Assembly: GCA_008711295.1 (NCBI GenBank)
Contig: VUYV01000089.1
Coordinates: 237,270-301,269, forward strand
DNA length: 64,000 nt
Origin: Anarhynchus alexandrinus
Taxonomy: Eukaryota; Chordata; Aves; Charadriiformes; Charadriidae
Direction of reading: 5' to 3'
Shown here: piece after piece, positions 1 through 12,600 of the stretch
How positions within the stretch are numbered: the first letter of the stretch is position 1
How the letters are laid out: each line of letters opens with the position of its first letter
Position numbers and translations under genes: made by a program
Notes under the pieces: model-generated
The model's input: the letters and a program-made list of their open reading frames with translations, nothing else
Databases searched by the model: none
What the model was told of the DNA's origin: nothing

Positions 1-3000
1 CTGTGCCAAAGCTTCTGACAACTTCCCTTGCGTTTTCAAATCCACCTTTCTCTTGGCTGTGAAACACAGCCCCCTCTCTGGTGTTACTTGTAAATATTCA
101 TAAAATAACAATAAAACTTCTAAGAAGTAAAAGAGTGCATGATGAGAGACTAGCTATCTTAAGGACCAAGTAATCAGTCTCAAGCCACAAGAAAAGACTC
201 AGGAAAAAGTGTGGACACTTTTTTTTTTTTTCAGTTTTGGATTCCCAGTGTGTATAGGCACTTTCTTGACATTCTGATTAAAATGTCTAATGTCCAAGTG
301 AGACATAAGGCTGTAGAGCTGGCGTTTTTTCCTTCGTTCTCAGTATTTCCTATTACCTAGCTCTAAGTAGGTACATGCTAATATTCAAACTTTCTCTTGA
401 GTGAGGTGGTTGTCTTGAATCTTATGCTGAAGTGCCTAACTCCGATGAGAAAGCCTTGTCCCCTCACAAACAGCTCTGAATTTTACCTATTGTTTGTACA
501 TCTAGTCTTACCTTACGCTTTGCGGTAATTACCATTTAGAATAAAGAAATGTTGTGATATCCCAGTGCAGCTATTGGTTCGGGTGCAATACCACTTGTGT
601 TTAATTAGTAGATAATTAGTCATTAGCAACTGTGGATGTTATATATACTGCAAGCCTTTGCGACCAGCATTGTTGTGTTGAAAGGGTTTCAGTTTTCATT
701 CATTCAGGATAAGGTACTTAAGCCACTATGTTTCTGTATTCAAAGTTGGTACTCAAATGAAGCCCCGTAAATCTTTGTCCCTCTCAGAGGGGGAAATGTA
801 AATGACAGGAACCAGTCGCCATTAGAACTTTTAATGCTGGCCTGTTCAAGATGATGTAGTTTAAACAGTGTTTCATAAATCAGGTCTGTTTTAGTGTCGT
901 TTAAAATGCTCCATTTGGTTTTAAAACTGGGGCTGTAACCGAAGCAGAGACATCTGAGGAACGGAAGGTTATTCTGGTTTAAATGTAGACAAACTGGTTA
1001 ATTATTCGATTCTTGCATCATCTACTGGAAGCTTCTCTGGCATTTCCCTGCTCCCTAGAGTATTGCTTAGCAGATTTTAGTTCATACTATTTTAAATTAC
1101 TATTTCACAAATATTAAAGCAAGCATTTCGGTGCAAGCTTCAATAGATTTATTTTGGAGCTTTTGTATTATGAATAAAACAGGATGGTTAGCATTACTCC
1201 TCTTTTCCACAGAAAAAGACACTGTGGCCTACTGTAAAAACAAAAAGAGAAGAAAATGAAAATGCTGCTTCTAGAGATTGGAGAAGGGATCTTAGTTTCT
1301 TTTTTGTGGACTATTGACTGAGGATTTAATTTAGTTACATAAAAAGGTGGCTCTCCACCAGAGAGCTGATTTCATAACTCTGTCTCTGGAACAACAAATT
1401 ATCCTCTGTCTAAAAAGTATGTGCACGTATTTTAGAGCTACCTGAGTGAAGTGAGTTCTAGTTTTTCCTTAACAATTCAGAGAGCATTGAGAAGCAGTAT
1501 TTATCTTGTAGGTATATAACATCATACTCTTAAGATAGCTTCCATATGTGTTCTTCTGTTTGGGGGTAGCATTAGCTTTTTGTTCCTGAGGCAGTAAACC
1601 CCTGGGAATTTCCCTCCTGAGTGTGCAGACGGGAAAATTGGGACAATTAAGTTGCTTGTCTTTTTAGTTAATTTTTTTCTCAGTGGGTTATGAAAAATTA
1701 AATAATTAAAATTGGACTATAAATAATGTACTGAACGTGCTCTGCTGAGAGGTTCAATGTTGTCCTTCTCAGTAGGAGGACAATTTATACTGTAAATAAA
1801 ATGAGTTCATTCTGTTGTCCAGGGACCGAAGGGGCAAGTGGGAAAGGAGTGACTAGCGCAAGCTGCACAGCGGTAAGATCCAACTTTAATTTATCAAACC
1901 TAGCCTTGCTTCGGTGGCTCCACACAATTTAAATAAGACTTGTCTCAGTGTCTACATGTGAATTTTATTGAATAAACTCCCTATCTGGTGATATGAGCTT
2001 TTTTTCATATGGTTTATGTGATAGACACTCTTACCCCTTTCCTTCAGATTTGAAAAAAAATTGTAGTGGCTGCTGATGCTGTTTTTTAATGTGCTTTTTA
2101 AACATTGTGTTCTTCAAATTTGAAGTTCAGGAAAAAATCTTGTATTTTAGTGACAGCAAAATGCCTAGAGCTTAGATTCTTGAAAAAGTGAAAATGCTTT
2201 GTGACATGAATGCAATTTACCCTCTTAACATTCTCCGTACAGTGCGCTCCGATCTGTTTGCTTCCTGTGTACTTTCAACCCCATTGAAAATGCCTTAAGG
2301 TCCCACTTGATAACACTCGTGAGCCAAAGTGTGCTGAACCTCTGGAAGATGATCAGAATGCTCTGCAAATTGATGCATCTGAGTGTTCAAAAAAGACCTG
2401 GGGAAGATTGCTTTCTCCTAGAGCTTGCTTGTAATTTCAGATTTGATGATAGTTTCACTGCTTGGAATTATATGTACATATTAAGGATTCGTTTTTGGTA
2501 GATCTCTACTGCTGAGTATTACAAAACAGGCAAATTCAGCCATGGAGATACATTTTGAAAGGTGGTATCTTGATTTATTTTTTTCCTTGAGTAAAGTTAC
2601 TGCAGGAGAGAAAAAGCAAGAATGATAACGATGAAGTAAAAATGTCTACTGCTTTTATGGGAATCATGTGAGAAGCTGTGAGGAGATACAGCTTTAAGGA
2701 ACTAAAAAAAAATCCAGAAAAACCCCACCAGTAATAGTGCACCTGATGTTTTGGTTTTTTTTGTAGTTGCATAACTTGAAGTAAGATATGACTATGATTT
2801 TGACATATTATTTTCTTTTTTTTTAATTATTTTTATGGAAAGCTTAGAAAGGTTGCATAAATTTCCTTTAGTTTAGTTCTACAATTAGAACTGAATTTCT
2901 GTAGAAGCTCCCTGTCCTAGCTCTTTCTGAGGAGGAAACAAATGCTCTAAATAAATATAATCAGGAAAGAGTGGTTAGTATGAGTGTAATAGCATTATAT

Positions 3001-3139
3001 AGAAATAATAGGCAAGTCTGTCCACTTGAAACTTTAAGCATTGTCAGCTTTAAGTTGCCCACAGATTTGCTTTTAGGACCATTTTATGCTTACCTTGATT
3101 GTCCTTATAGCTAATTATAAGCTCTGTCCCATGATCTAG
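1..3139. other. AT-rich single-copy noncoding DNA
   Basis: No open frame longer than about 65 codons and no recognisable repeat or RNA gene. The sequence is AT-rich with few CpG. The one item that stands out is a 50-base segment at 1823-1872 bounded by splice-like signals, listed as a finding. The interval could be intron or intergenic DNA; nothing here decides which. Confidence 0.6.
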
Positions 3140-3242
3140 ATGGGTAGATGTGGTGCTTAGCAGTGGTTTTGGCAGTGTTAGGTTGATGGTTGGACTTGAT
3201 CTGAAAGGTCCCTTCCAACCTAGATGATTCTATGATTCTATG
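3140..3242 (+). mobile_element. CR1 LINE, 3' end fragment
   Basis: This is the extreme 3' tail of a CR1 non-LTR retrotransposon in sense orientation. It shows the usual order: GATGTGGTGCTTAG-like text, then a GGTTGGACTTGAT block, then GGTCCCTTCCAACC, ending in two tandem copies of ATTCTATG, the octamer that terminates CR1 in place of a poly(A) tail. Only about 100 bases remain, as is typical of strongly 5'-truncated CR1 insertions. It has no coding content. Confidence 0.9.
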
Positions 3243-5300
3243 GTCTATACTGAAGCTCACACTGATTTCATGATTGAACCTATTGATGACTCTTTACATC
3301 AGAGCTACCAAAGTGGCGTAAACCAGCTTGTAAAGTCAATGGCTTTGAAAGCCTCACAGTATTTCAGGATAGCCCAAAATGTGTTACCAGGCTGGAGGTC
3401 TGTATTTGCTCGTGTATATTCTTTGGCCAAGTAACTCTGTGCAAGCTCGGAGGTTGTGTTTTTTCTAGCTTCAACATGTAGACAGTCACTGACATGTAGC
3501 TTTTTGTCTCCAAGTCACAGTTTCCAAATAATATAACATTTGTCATTAACACACGTTTCTTCTGAAAGAATATATAGCCATATTTAGAAAGTCTTTTGTT
3601 CCCCTCTAAAATGCAGTTAAATGTATAGAGAACATTTTTGTCTATAGCATAAATTCTGTAACCAGTTTAGAATTATTCTTTTTTTTTGTGCTGAGACTGA
3701 AACAATTTATCAATTTCCACTGTCAAAATATTCTGTCTTATTATATGCCTTACATAATTTACTTCATCTCTAGTAGCTCTCTGTTAAGAAAGAGTAATAT
3801 GTAGGAAGGACTGGAGGGTTATTTTTATTGTAGTTGTGCTTAAAAGCTGCAGCCAGAATTATGATTCTGCTGTCTCACTTTCTGTATGTGTGAGAAGAGC
3901 CAAAACTTGAGCCTCTTCTAATCTAATTACACGAGACTGACTTTGAGAAGAAAGTGGTATTGTTTGTTTTGCAGAGAGAGTAAAGTGAAGCACAAAAAAA
4001 ATTAGGCATCAAACTTTCATGACCTCAACACAGGGACTTCAGATGTTTAAAAGTTTACAGTTCCAGGTGCTGAACAATCGAGCCTTAAGCGTCCCCATGG
4101 CAGTAGGCTGTCTATGGATGTCTTCTTTGTATTTCACTCACCAACTACTCAACAATTTTGAAGATATAGGTTGAGAATTTTGAGTTCTGGATATTGGGAA
4201 ATCTGTGCCTGGTTGATTGACCGCTCTAGGACATAACCCTCATCTTATTTTAGCAGCTAGTATATAAAGAACTGTGATTTGGCTTCCAGCTTTGGATCTC
4301 ATTGCTTTAACTTGAAAGAAACTTCTGGTATTTAAATATGATATGCTATTCTTTTTTTCCAAAGTTGTTTGTCACTTGTACTTAAAGTGTAAGTATGCTG
4401 TTTCATTAAGCTGACCGGGTTTAGGACATTTATCTATTCCTTGCCCAAATCTTACTGTTACAAAGCAGGGGGGGAACCAACAATAAAACCCCCCACCCTT
4501 GGAAAGTAAAGGCATGACTTTTAATGAAATGCTAGGCCTCAAAAGTCTTTCTATTAATCTCTTTGCTATTAAATATGCATTTTGGCACTACAGCAGGAAC
4601 AACTTTCATGTCAAAATCATAATTAGTAGTAGGAACTTTATTGTGTTCTGTATAAACAAAAAAAATGCGTTACCTCTTAATAATCTTTTCTTTTCCTTGT
4701 ATATTCACTCTTATGCCCTTCGCTTGTGTAGTTTTTATCTTGCAAACTGTGAGAATCTTTTTTTCACAATACCCTTGTGCAAGCAAGTTGGTTGCATCAC
4801 ATTTATAAATACCGACTGATGAAGCACAGTCTCTGAGTCTTTTGAGCTTCTGTCTAGTAATGTGACCCTTGACTGTCATTTCTCTTCCTTCTTATCACTT
4901 ACTACTTATAAAACACTCCCATAGGAATTTGTAAATTTTCAGAAATGAAATAAAGATAAAGTTGAAAATAGTTTTGGGGGTAAGCAGTTTTGAAGATTGG
5001 AATAGTTCTACACCCTATTATTTTCTAAGCTGTAATGCATTTTTCTCATCATTGCATGTTTTTCTCTCATCTTAAATATCAGTAGTCCAAAGTAAGCACT
5101 GATCGAATGCACTGTTGGTCAAGCACCTGTCAACCTACCAGTTAATTTTAGCTTCTTACTGATAGACCACACAAATTTCTGTATTTTGAAACTTTGTGCC
5201 TATAAGCAACAGTGACTTGCAAGAGAACTCAGTATTTACATCTTCTTCAGGAACCCTGTCGTGGTTCTGCAGTGGAGAATCTGTTTCAGTTCAAGAAATA

Positions 5301-5352
5301 GTTGGTTTGGGTTGGGTTTTATTTTGGTTTTGGTTTTTTTTGGGTTTTTTTT
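5301..5352. repeat. T/G-rich low-complexity tract
   Basis: Fifty-one of 52 bases are G or T, with several GGGTTT and GGTTTT blocks. Comparable tracts occur at 12248-12291, 15559-15592 and 25793-25824, so this is a recurrent simple-sequence type here and not a single gene-associated element. Confidence 0.8.
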
Positions 5353-8300
5353 AGTAGAAGATTCACTCAAGATTCTGCAGGTCTCTTAAACTTGCTAAAA
5401 TGTCTGACATTATAATCTTAGAGGTAAAAAGAGTCAAAACCAAAGATGTGAATGGTGTACTTGCTTTAAGTTTCTTTTTCTGTATTCAAAAGTTGTTCTG
5501 ATTTACTTAATTATATCTGATATTGTAGTTCATGCTAGGACTTCTGAATCTAGATATGCAGCCATGCTTTTCCTCTACAGCTGCCCTGAAGTATTAAATA
5601 AAATTTAGTTCAAAAGAACTTACAACTGTTGAAACTCAAAATCTCCTCTTATTCTACTAGGTCACTTCTATTTTATGTCATTGAGATTTTGTGAAAATAC
5701 ATCTTGTACTTTCTAGACAATAGCTAAGGATCTGAGTTCATACAAGCTGCAGCAAGTTTGAGGTCTCTTTAGAAAAGTCTGAGCCCTGCCTCCTTTTCTA
5801 TTCCAGAAAATGTGACTGTGAAGAGGCATAGAGTTTAAAATTGAATGAAGAATGGGTGAAAAGATGTTTTATTTTCCAAAATGTAAGTACTACAAATTCA
5901 GTCTGAGACTTGAAAGTGAAACTTTTTTTTTTTTTCTTTCTTCTCTTGGGCTGCACGTAGTAAAATTTTACTGATTCTTCAACTTGCAAAGCCTGAAAAT
6001 GTGCATGAATGCTTTGCTGTAAGAGGTGGTCCCTCTTTTTATGATGATACTGGAATGTCAATCATGTGAGTGCATGGATAGACTTCAACTAATAGAGTGT
6101 GAAAGGCACTACCATAAACACATTTGTAAAATAAAAAAACCAAAAACAAAACCAAAACACCATGTGGATTTAGCACCTGCTTATACTCCATGAGAAATCT
6201 TGTGCCTACGCATAACACTTGTGTGGTGGGCTCACACTGTAGACACCGCCCAGACCTCCCACCTCCCCGGCTGCCAGGTGTGTCCTTAGCACATCACCAC
6301 GTGAGTCCTTTGAGAAAGTCGCGTGATGCTCTAAGTCACCTTGTATTTAGCAGCCTGGGGTGAAAAGCCTCTCTTCTTGCCTGGATTGAGAGGGGCTTGA
6401 GAGAAGAGTGAGACTGAGCCAGTGCTTATGCTTTTGCCTTGAGGCTTTCTTGCTTTTGGGGACAGAGGCAGTGTGTGTGCACATACACCACAGGGATGCT
6501 GTATGTGGGTCCATGGGTGCGTATAAGCTGAGCATCAGGTGTCTGCCTCTAGAGCCTGCGGTGCAGAGCATGGAGACACTTCCAGAAGTATCCTTCTCCT
6601 CGCAGCGGTGATACCTGTTCATTGTGCCCTCTGGAGTGGCTTGTGGCTCTGTGGAGAACCACAGACACAGTGTCCTTCCTGTTTGGCTCACATGCACATA
6701 TTTGGCTGTGGTGTTGTTTCCCAGTAGGTTCCTATAGGAATCGCTCCTTCTGGAGTACAGGGGTGGAGAGGCACTCAGACTAGGCTGTATCCTGAGTGGT
6801 ATTGGGCTGTATGTGGGTTGCTGAAGGCATAATTTGATGTAAGAAGTAGCTGTTGTGGATGAAATTAACAGATATAGAAAGAATCAAGGCAGACTTTTTA
6901 TTTTTGTTGCTTACTATTTGGGGTATTGTTTGGTTTTCTCCCATTGCTAAACAATGTGCCAATCAGAGAAACAAGAGCCTCTTTGACCCACCCTTTCTGA
7001 TGTTCTTATACTAACCCTTCAAAAGTGAAATTGTATTATTCTAATGTAATAATTACTTTATTTTTCTATTTCACATATTTTCCCATGCTTTCTTTTCAAT
7101 TAGATCTAAAATCTTTTAGATTTAGATTACAGATCCTGTAGGGTAGGAGTTTATTAAATACAACACTGAAGGACTGTATATATTCTCCGAAGGCCATTAT
7201 GAGGTAACCAAATACTATAATCCCTGGTTATGTGATGGAGAAATGGAGTCACAGACTTGTCCAAAAAAGTAAAGTATTTGGCATGCTACAGAGTTGGAAC
7301 ACAGAAGCTTTCTTGGCCCCATGCCCCAACCACCAATAAATAAGGCTACTTCTCATTAGAGCTTAAATATAACTTGAGCTTTTGATCTAGTACCGAGGGA
7401 GAATCCTGCCCTTGATTTGAAGATGCATTTAGTAAGCTTGTGTTCTTCCATAACTGATTTATGTCAAGCAGATTTATCACCTTATGTTATGCAAGAAGGA
7501 AGTGGGCATGTGAGATGCTCCATAACTTGTAATGGCAGGAAGGATATCTGCCTCCTGCCCCAGTTCAGCCTTCACGGTGCTACATTTGCCTTTGGAGGAA
7601 AATACAACATTTGGGTATGCACTAATATCAGCTCTTCCAAGTGTGTGCCATTGAAATATTAACCATTTCATTCTGTTAAGATAATGCTCTTTTGAATGCT
7701 ATTCTTGCCAAATGCCCCTATTCAGACAGGTTTCTTGCCCTCTGCTGGAGCTTCGTTTTTTTCAGTTTCATTGCAGTTGGCCAAATTCTAGTTTTTCTGA
7801 CAACTCTGTGCTTCACTATGTCAAGACTTTGTGTTGTTGCATAGTCATGATAGCTTCATGTGGTTTTGATTAATAGTATGTGGAATACATACTTCCCTGT
7901 GCAGTTTGGGACACTGGCTTCAGCTGCTCAGTATGTGTTTCAGTGCTACTGAATCTTCCCTTTGCTGTTCCTCACATTCATCTACCTTTGCCTGTGTTCA
8001 GGGCAAAGATTTAGAGGAGGAAATTTTCTGGGAGGCCACTGTAAGTGGTCCCAAGAAGAGTGATGTCTTAAGCAGCACTTACTAAATAGAGTTACTTATG
8101 GTTTTATCCAAAAAAGCTATGTGAATTCAGCAGAGGCAAAGATGGTTGCTGAATGCAAAACCAAAAGAGCTGGGCGTAGAGGAGGGTATGTCTTCTCATA
8201 CACGTTCCTGGAGCTACCGTGATTTGCACCAGCTGAGATCTCACCAAGCATATACTGATTTTGCAAGAGAAGTTCCAGCTGGGATGGTGAGCTCTGGTTT

Positions 8301-8720
8301 TCCACGTGTCTGATACGGAGTAGAACAAATCTAAATTTGTCTCATCTTTAGCAATTGCAGTAGCAAACACCAAAATTGCTCAAAACGTAGAACAGTTTTA
8401 TGAGCTTCTCACAGGCTTATTATATAACTTTTGTGTAATGAGCCTAAATACAATGATACCAGGAGGTTTGATGTCACTTTTAATGTGTTAGTAAATTATA
8501 TGGTTGGGTTGAAATGCAGAACTACAAATTTCAATTGCAGTTTCCAGGCTGTAAGTTTTCTAACCTCTTCCAGGATTTGTCATAGCTGAATTGTGCAGCA
8601 TTTGTGATTTCTGGTACTGAACCTGGAAGGGTTAATCATTTTTATAAGTACCTGAGATTTTCGAAGAAGATAATTTTCTTGCTTTTTTTCTGAATGTCGC
8701 TTTGAATTTCAGATTAATCT

Positions 8721-8750
8721 TCTAAATACTAAGGGCTCTAAATACTAAGG
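8721..8750 (+). repeat. Short tandem duplication, 14 bp x 2
   Basis: TCTAAATACTAAGG at 8721-8734 is repeated exactly at 8737-8750, separated by GC. It is probably a replication-slippage duplication; no function is implied. Confidence 0.85.
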
Positions 8751-9522
8751 AACTCATGGTATGACATAAATGTTTGTCCCTATTGTGACTCTAATGCCTA
8801 GTCCCTTATATTTCCATTAGCTTAATGGACATGCAAATATTAATATGGGTAAATGATCAGATTAAAAGTAAGTGCATCTACTAAACACTATATATAGTCA
8901 TAGAAGACATAACCCTATACATAGCTGTAGAAGTGAGCATTTGGAACATTGCAAACATTGCAAAGTATTTTTTTTATGTCCTCTTTAATTGCTAGAAGTA
9001 TTGCAACTCTCTACTGCTATTCCCAGTAGTGTCTCGTAATTAATGTTGAAAAGATGCTGGGAAATACTTGTTACATCTCTAAATGATGTGTCGCTCTGAG
9101 TTTACTGATGTTCCACGATTTCAGCCTGCAAATACTTAGGTTTTCCAGTAGAGGTCAGGATGACATTGTCAGATATTTTGAAAACGTGTTGACCTGAATA
9201 GGAACTTTCCAACACTTTCCTTATTACCACAGACAAAACGTTTGGGTGGGTTTTGTTTGTTTTACTTTTTAATATGAAGATAAAGCATTGTATAGTTATT
9301 TTTGTTTCCCCTGGATTTCATCAGCAACTTTGTAAAGTTTGACGACAAATATGTTGAGTTTCTTGAGAAACTGTGAAGGTTGAGAATAGAGAAAAAACAG
9401 TGGGAAGGAGATGACCCTGAAGAATTAACACTGCTATTGAGGTAAAGATCTGTTACACTGCATATGTTAGGACTAGGGGGCCTGGGAAATCAATTTAGAA
9501 TTGTTTTAATTCTTTATATTGA

Positions 9523-9617
9523 GTGTGTATATGTAAGTGTACATGCACATGCATGTATATATACATATATATGTATGCATAGCACACAGACATACATATA
9601 TACATGTGCATGCATAT
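9523..9617. repeat. Degenerate TG/TA/CA microsatellite
   Basis: About 95 bases of alternating purine-pyrimidine dinucleotides, chiefly TG, TA, CA and ATGCAT-like units, with interruptions. Alternating tracts like this can adopt Z-DNA or cruciform forms. The heavy interruption indicates an old, decayed repeat. The short open frame through it is an artefact of the repeat. Confidence 0.85.
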
Positions 9618-12600
9618 CTTTTTACCTAAGACTGTGTTACACATACACAGTAGCAATACTCAAGCAGCCTTTGCTTTGGCCACTCATTTCTGCTTTGTCA
9701 TCGTAGCTGCTATGTCTTGGCTTAAGTAAAAGAACAGATCTGGCTGAAAAAGTAACCCTATGCAAGTAGGGAAAAAAAGTTGTTTTTTTTTTCAGCCACA
9801 CCAATTACTTGATCAGTTTTTCAGCATAACTGTGCAAATAAATTTATCAACATGATGCACTGGGCTGCTCAGGGCATAAGGACTACCTAAGCTGTCATGG
9901 TGATCGAAAAGTGCTAGGGAACACACTACGTATTTTTATAAATGAAATCATCTTCTAGACTCTGGAACAGAGTTTTCTGACTGGGGCAGATTTTGTGGCA
10001 AATTCTATAATGCAGAACCACAAAGTACGTGTAGCCTCGTGTGCTGGTGCTCTCACCTGACACTGTGGATTTGCTCGTGCACATACAGAGGCGGGTCACA
10101 GAATGCCTCACTTCATTTGTTTTGCACAGTCCAGTGGTGGCTGACACTGGAGTATATGTTTCTATTTTCAGGTTTACTTTGCATTAAGATCTCAAATACA
10201 CCCACACATGTGCTTTCACACACACACTACACACAAGAAGTTATCTGTGGTGCATTATATGCCTTCTTGTGATTACAAAATTGTGGCATTCAGTCTCCAC
10301 ATTCTTCCTGGCACACCATTTAGTGGCACATCAGCAATTTACATATATGCACACACAAAGCTCTTTTGCACCAATGTGGGTTGTTCTTCTCCAGATGTGT
10401 GTATGACTCAGCTCGTGCAACCAAGCTTGCAGTAGGCATCAACTCCTGGCGCACTCCTCTCATCACTCTGTTCAGAGACACTTCAGCATCTGTATTCAAA
10501 AAGAGCGATAGCAGCCTGTTGTTTACTGCCCTTTAGACAGTACAAAATGGCTCACTCCACTTTCAGTAGGAAATGGCTACAAAATGCACGTAAAATTCAG
10601 GCCCCAAAATGCAACTTGGTTACCTAAATGGAGGAGATGATGTTCACCATCTCCGAGTACATAAAATGTTGTGGAGGAAGATAAATAACTGAGGGTGAGG
10701 TGCAATAAGATGAAAATGATATAAAATCTGCTTTTCCTGATGTCTGTTCTAAATTATCTTGACAATAAAGGTTTTATCAGACCATGGCGTACTTTCCAAG
10801 GGGAAGTGGTGAAAGTTCATATTGCCAGTGACATTAATAGCTAGACTGGAAAAACCACTTTGAATGCTTATAGGGAATGAATCAAAGAAGTTCAGTCAGA
10901 CATATTAGGTAGCTCAGTTGGTCTTTTTTTTTGTGACAAAATAAAATTAAATATCATGCTTTATTTCTTCTGGTTTAGGAATTATTTTATAGCCAGATAG
11001 CTGTTTCATCTTTTTATTGGAAACAAGGATACTATGAAATCAACCAGTTTTGGACCGAGATGGCTGCAAATGAAATAAAGCAATACTCTCTCACATTATA
11101 CGCTCCATAATTTATCTTAGTAGGGAAGGATAGTTTACAAATGACAAGGTCCCCTTGCACTTTAGGAGGTTAGGTTCTCTTACCAAAAAGGGGATCTTTT
11201 CACCACGTAGTGATTCTTATCATTTAAGAAATCTGCCTAACTGGGTGATGAATACATACTTACTTTCACAGAAATCCTGAGAGAAGTCCACTGATACGTT
11301 GGGCATGAGATACAATTACTGGGTAAAGATGGGCGGTATTTCTCTCAAACTCAGAGATGTTCAGCCCATTAAGATCAAGCTCCTCCTTCTGAGCTGAGAA
11401 CTGTCTGTGTGCTTGAAATTCAGGTTTGTCTTTGCTCATCAATCATTAAAAAAGTAATTCTGTAGCAGAGGTATGTGGCAGGCTTTATTTATTTATTTTA
11501 CTTCAGTGCATTTTGCAGAGAAGAGGTACTATTGGTAGACAGTGCAGTGGCACTTAGGCTTTTTATAGAGTTTTACCTGAGACGTCTTTGGGGTTTTTAG
11601 CTGAGTCCGTTTTTAGTTCTTGACTGCCTCTGCCTGGCGTTTACAGCCAGTGTGGGAATCCAAAGTGCTGTCAGGTTCTGCCATCTTTTATTCTGTTGGG
11701 CCTAAGCAAGCTGTGTTCCTGCAGAGGCCTCCCAGAAGTCAGTCCTACAACTCCCCTGCTTCCCCTGGTGGCCGTTTTCTGTCACTGGCCCAACTTTAAC
11801 TCATCTTTCCCATTAATGGCAGACTTCCAGGTGGTCTTGCACAATGGCACTCAACCTGTCTTACCCCAGACCCGGCTGAATCTGAGCAAGGCAACACTGA
11901 TGGCTACCAGTACTCTCTCAAATTGGGTACCGGTACTCCAGTCATCCTCACCTTTATTTTCCTGACTAACTGCCTTCTGCTATGCTACAGTACGTAGCCT
12001 TTTGTCTAACTATAAAGCTATCACCCAAGCTTCACCAGTGGAAAGTCTTGAACTCTTATCGTACTCCAGCTAAAACAATTCCCGTTGTCACTGATACCGT
12101 GTCCATCTCTGCAGCCCCTAGCAGGTCAGTAAGGAGGAAGGAGAGCCGTTTCAACTTTGCCAACTTGAAATCGCGCCAGCCAAGCTCTCCTCTCTTCTTG
12201 AGTCTTATGACATCTGTTATATCTACTTTGTCAAAAACAATGAGGAAGGTTGGTGGTTTTGTTGTTGTTGTTGTTTGTGGGTTTTTTTGGTCCTTTTATG
12301 CTGATAGAAAACAGCTCATTCTAGCTCATTGTGCAAAAAGGATAAAGTCAAAGCATAGATTTTTCTTCTTGGTCAAAGCACAAAGTTAACACTATTAAAA
12401 GGGAAGATATTGAAGAAATAAAGCATAAAAATATTTGTAAAAGACTGCTACTTCATTCTGGAAAAAAATACCCACTTGTTTCTGCAATACATACAGTACC
12501 TGTTTTCCAGGGTGGTGTTTTAGGAATGTGCTGTCCCAAGGAAAAGGCCTACCATAACTATACTTACTGTAGTTACTGCTGTTGGAGAAACCTAGCACTG

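Larger units (their letters stand above)
3243..9522. other. AT-rich noncoding DNA, with one GC-richer patch
   Basis: Mostly featureless AT-rich sequence. A T/G low-complexity tract lies at 5301-5352 and an A/C tract at 6133-6162. A GC-richer patch at about 6200-6740 has roughly ten CpG and open frames on both strands, the longest 116 codons on the minus strand. None resembles a protein I know, and simultaneous opening of both strands is expected from its composition. A 39-base exon-like segment at 8002-8040 is reported as a finding. Confidence 0.55.

Noticed and set aside
6219..6260. TGTGGTGGGCTCAC, similar to a bird LTR terminus
   Set aside because: The similarity stops after about ten bases, with no further LTR text or target-site duplication.
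9464..9706. 80-codon frame over the TG/TA repeat
   Set aside because: Its Tyr/Ile/Cys/His periodicity is just the translated microsatellite.
11982..12389. 135-codon plus-strand open frame
   Set aside because: No recognisable domain, and part of its length is a valine run from the (GTT)n tract.
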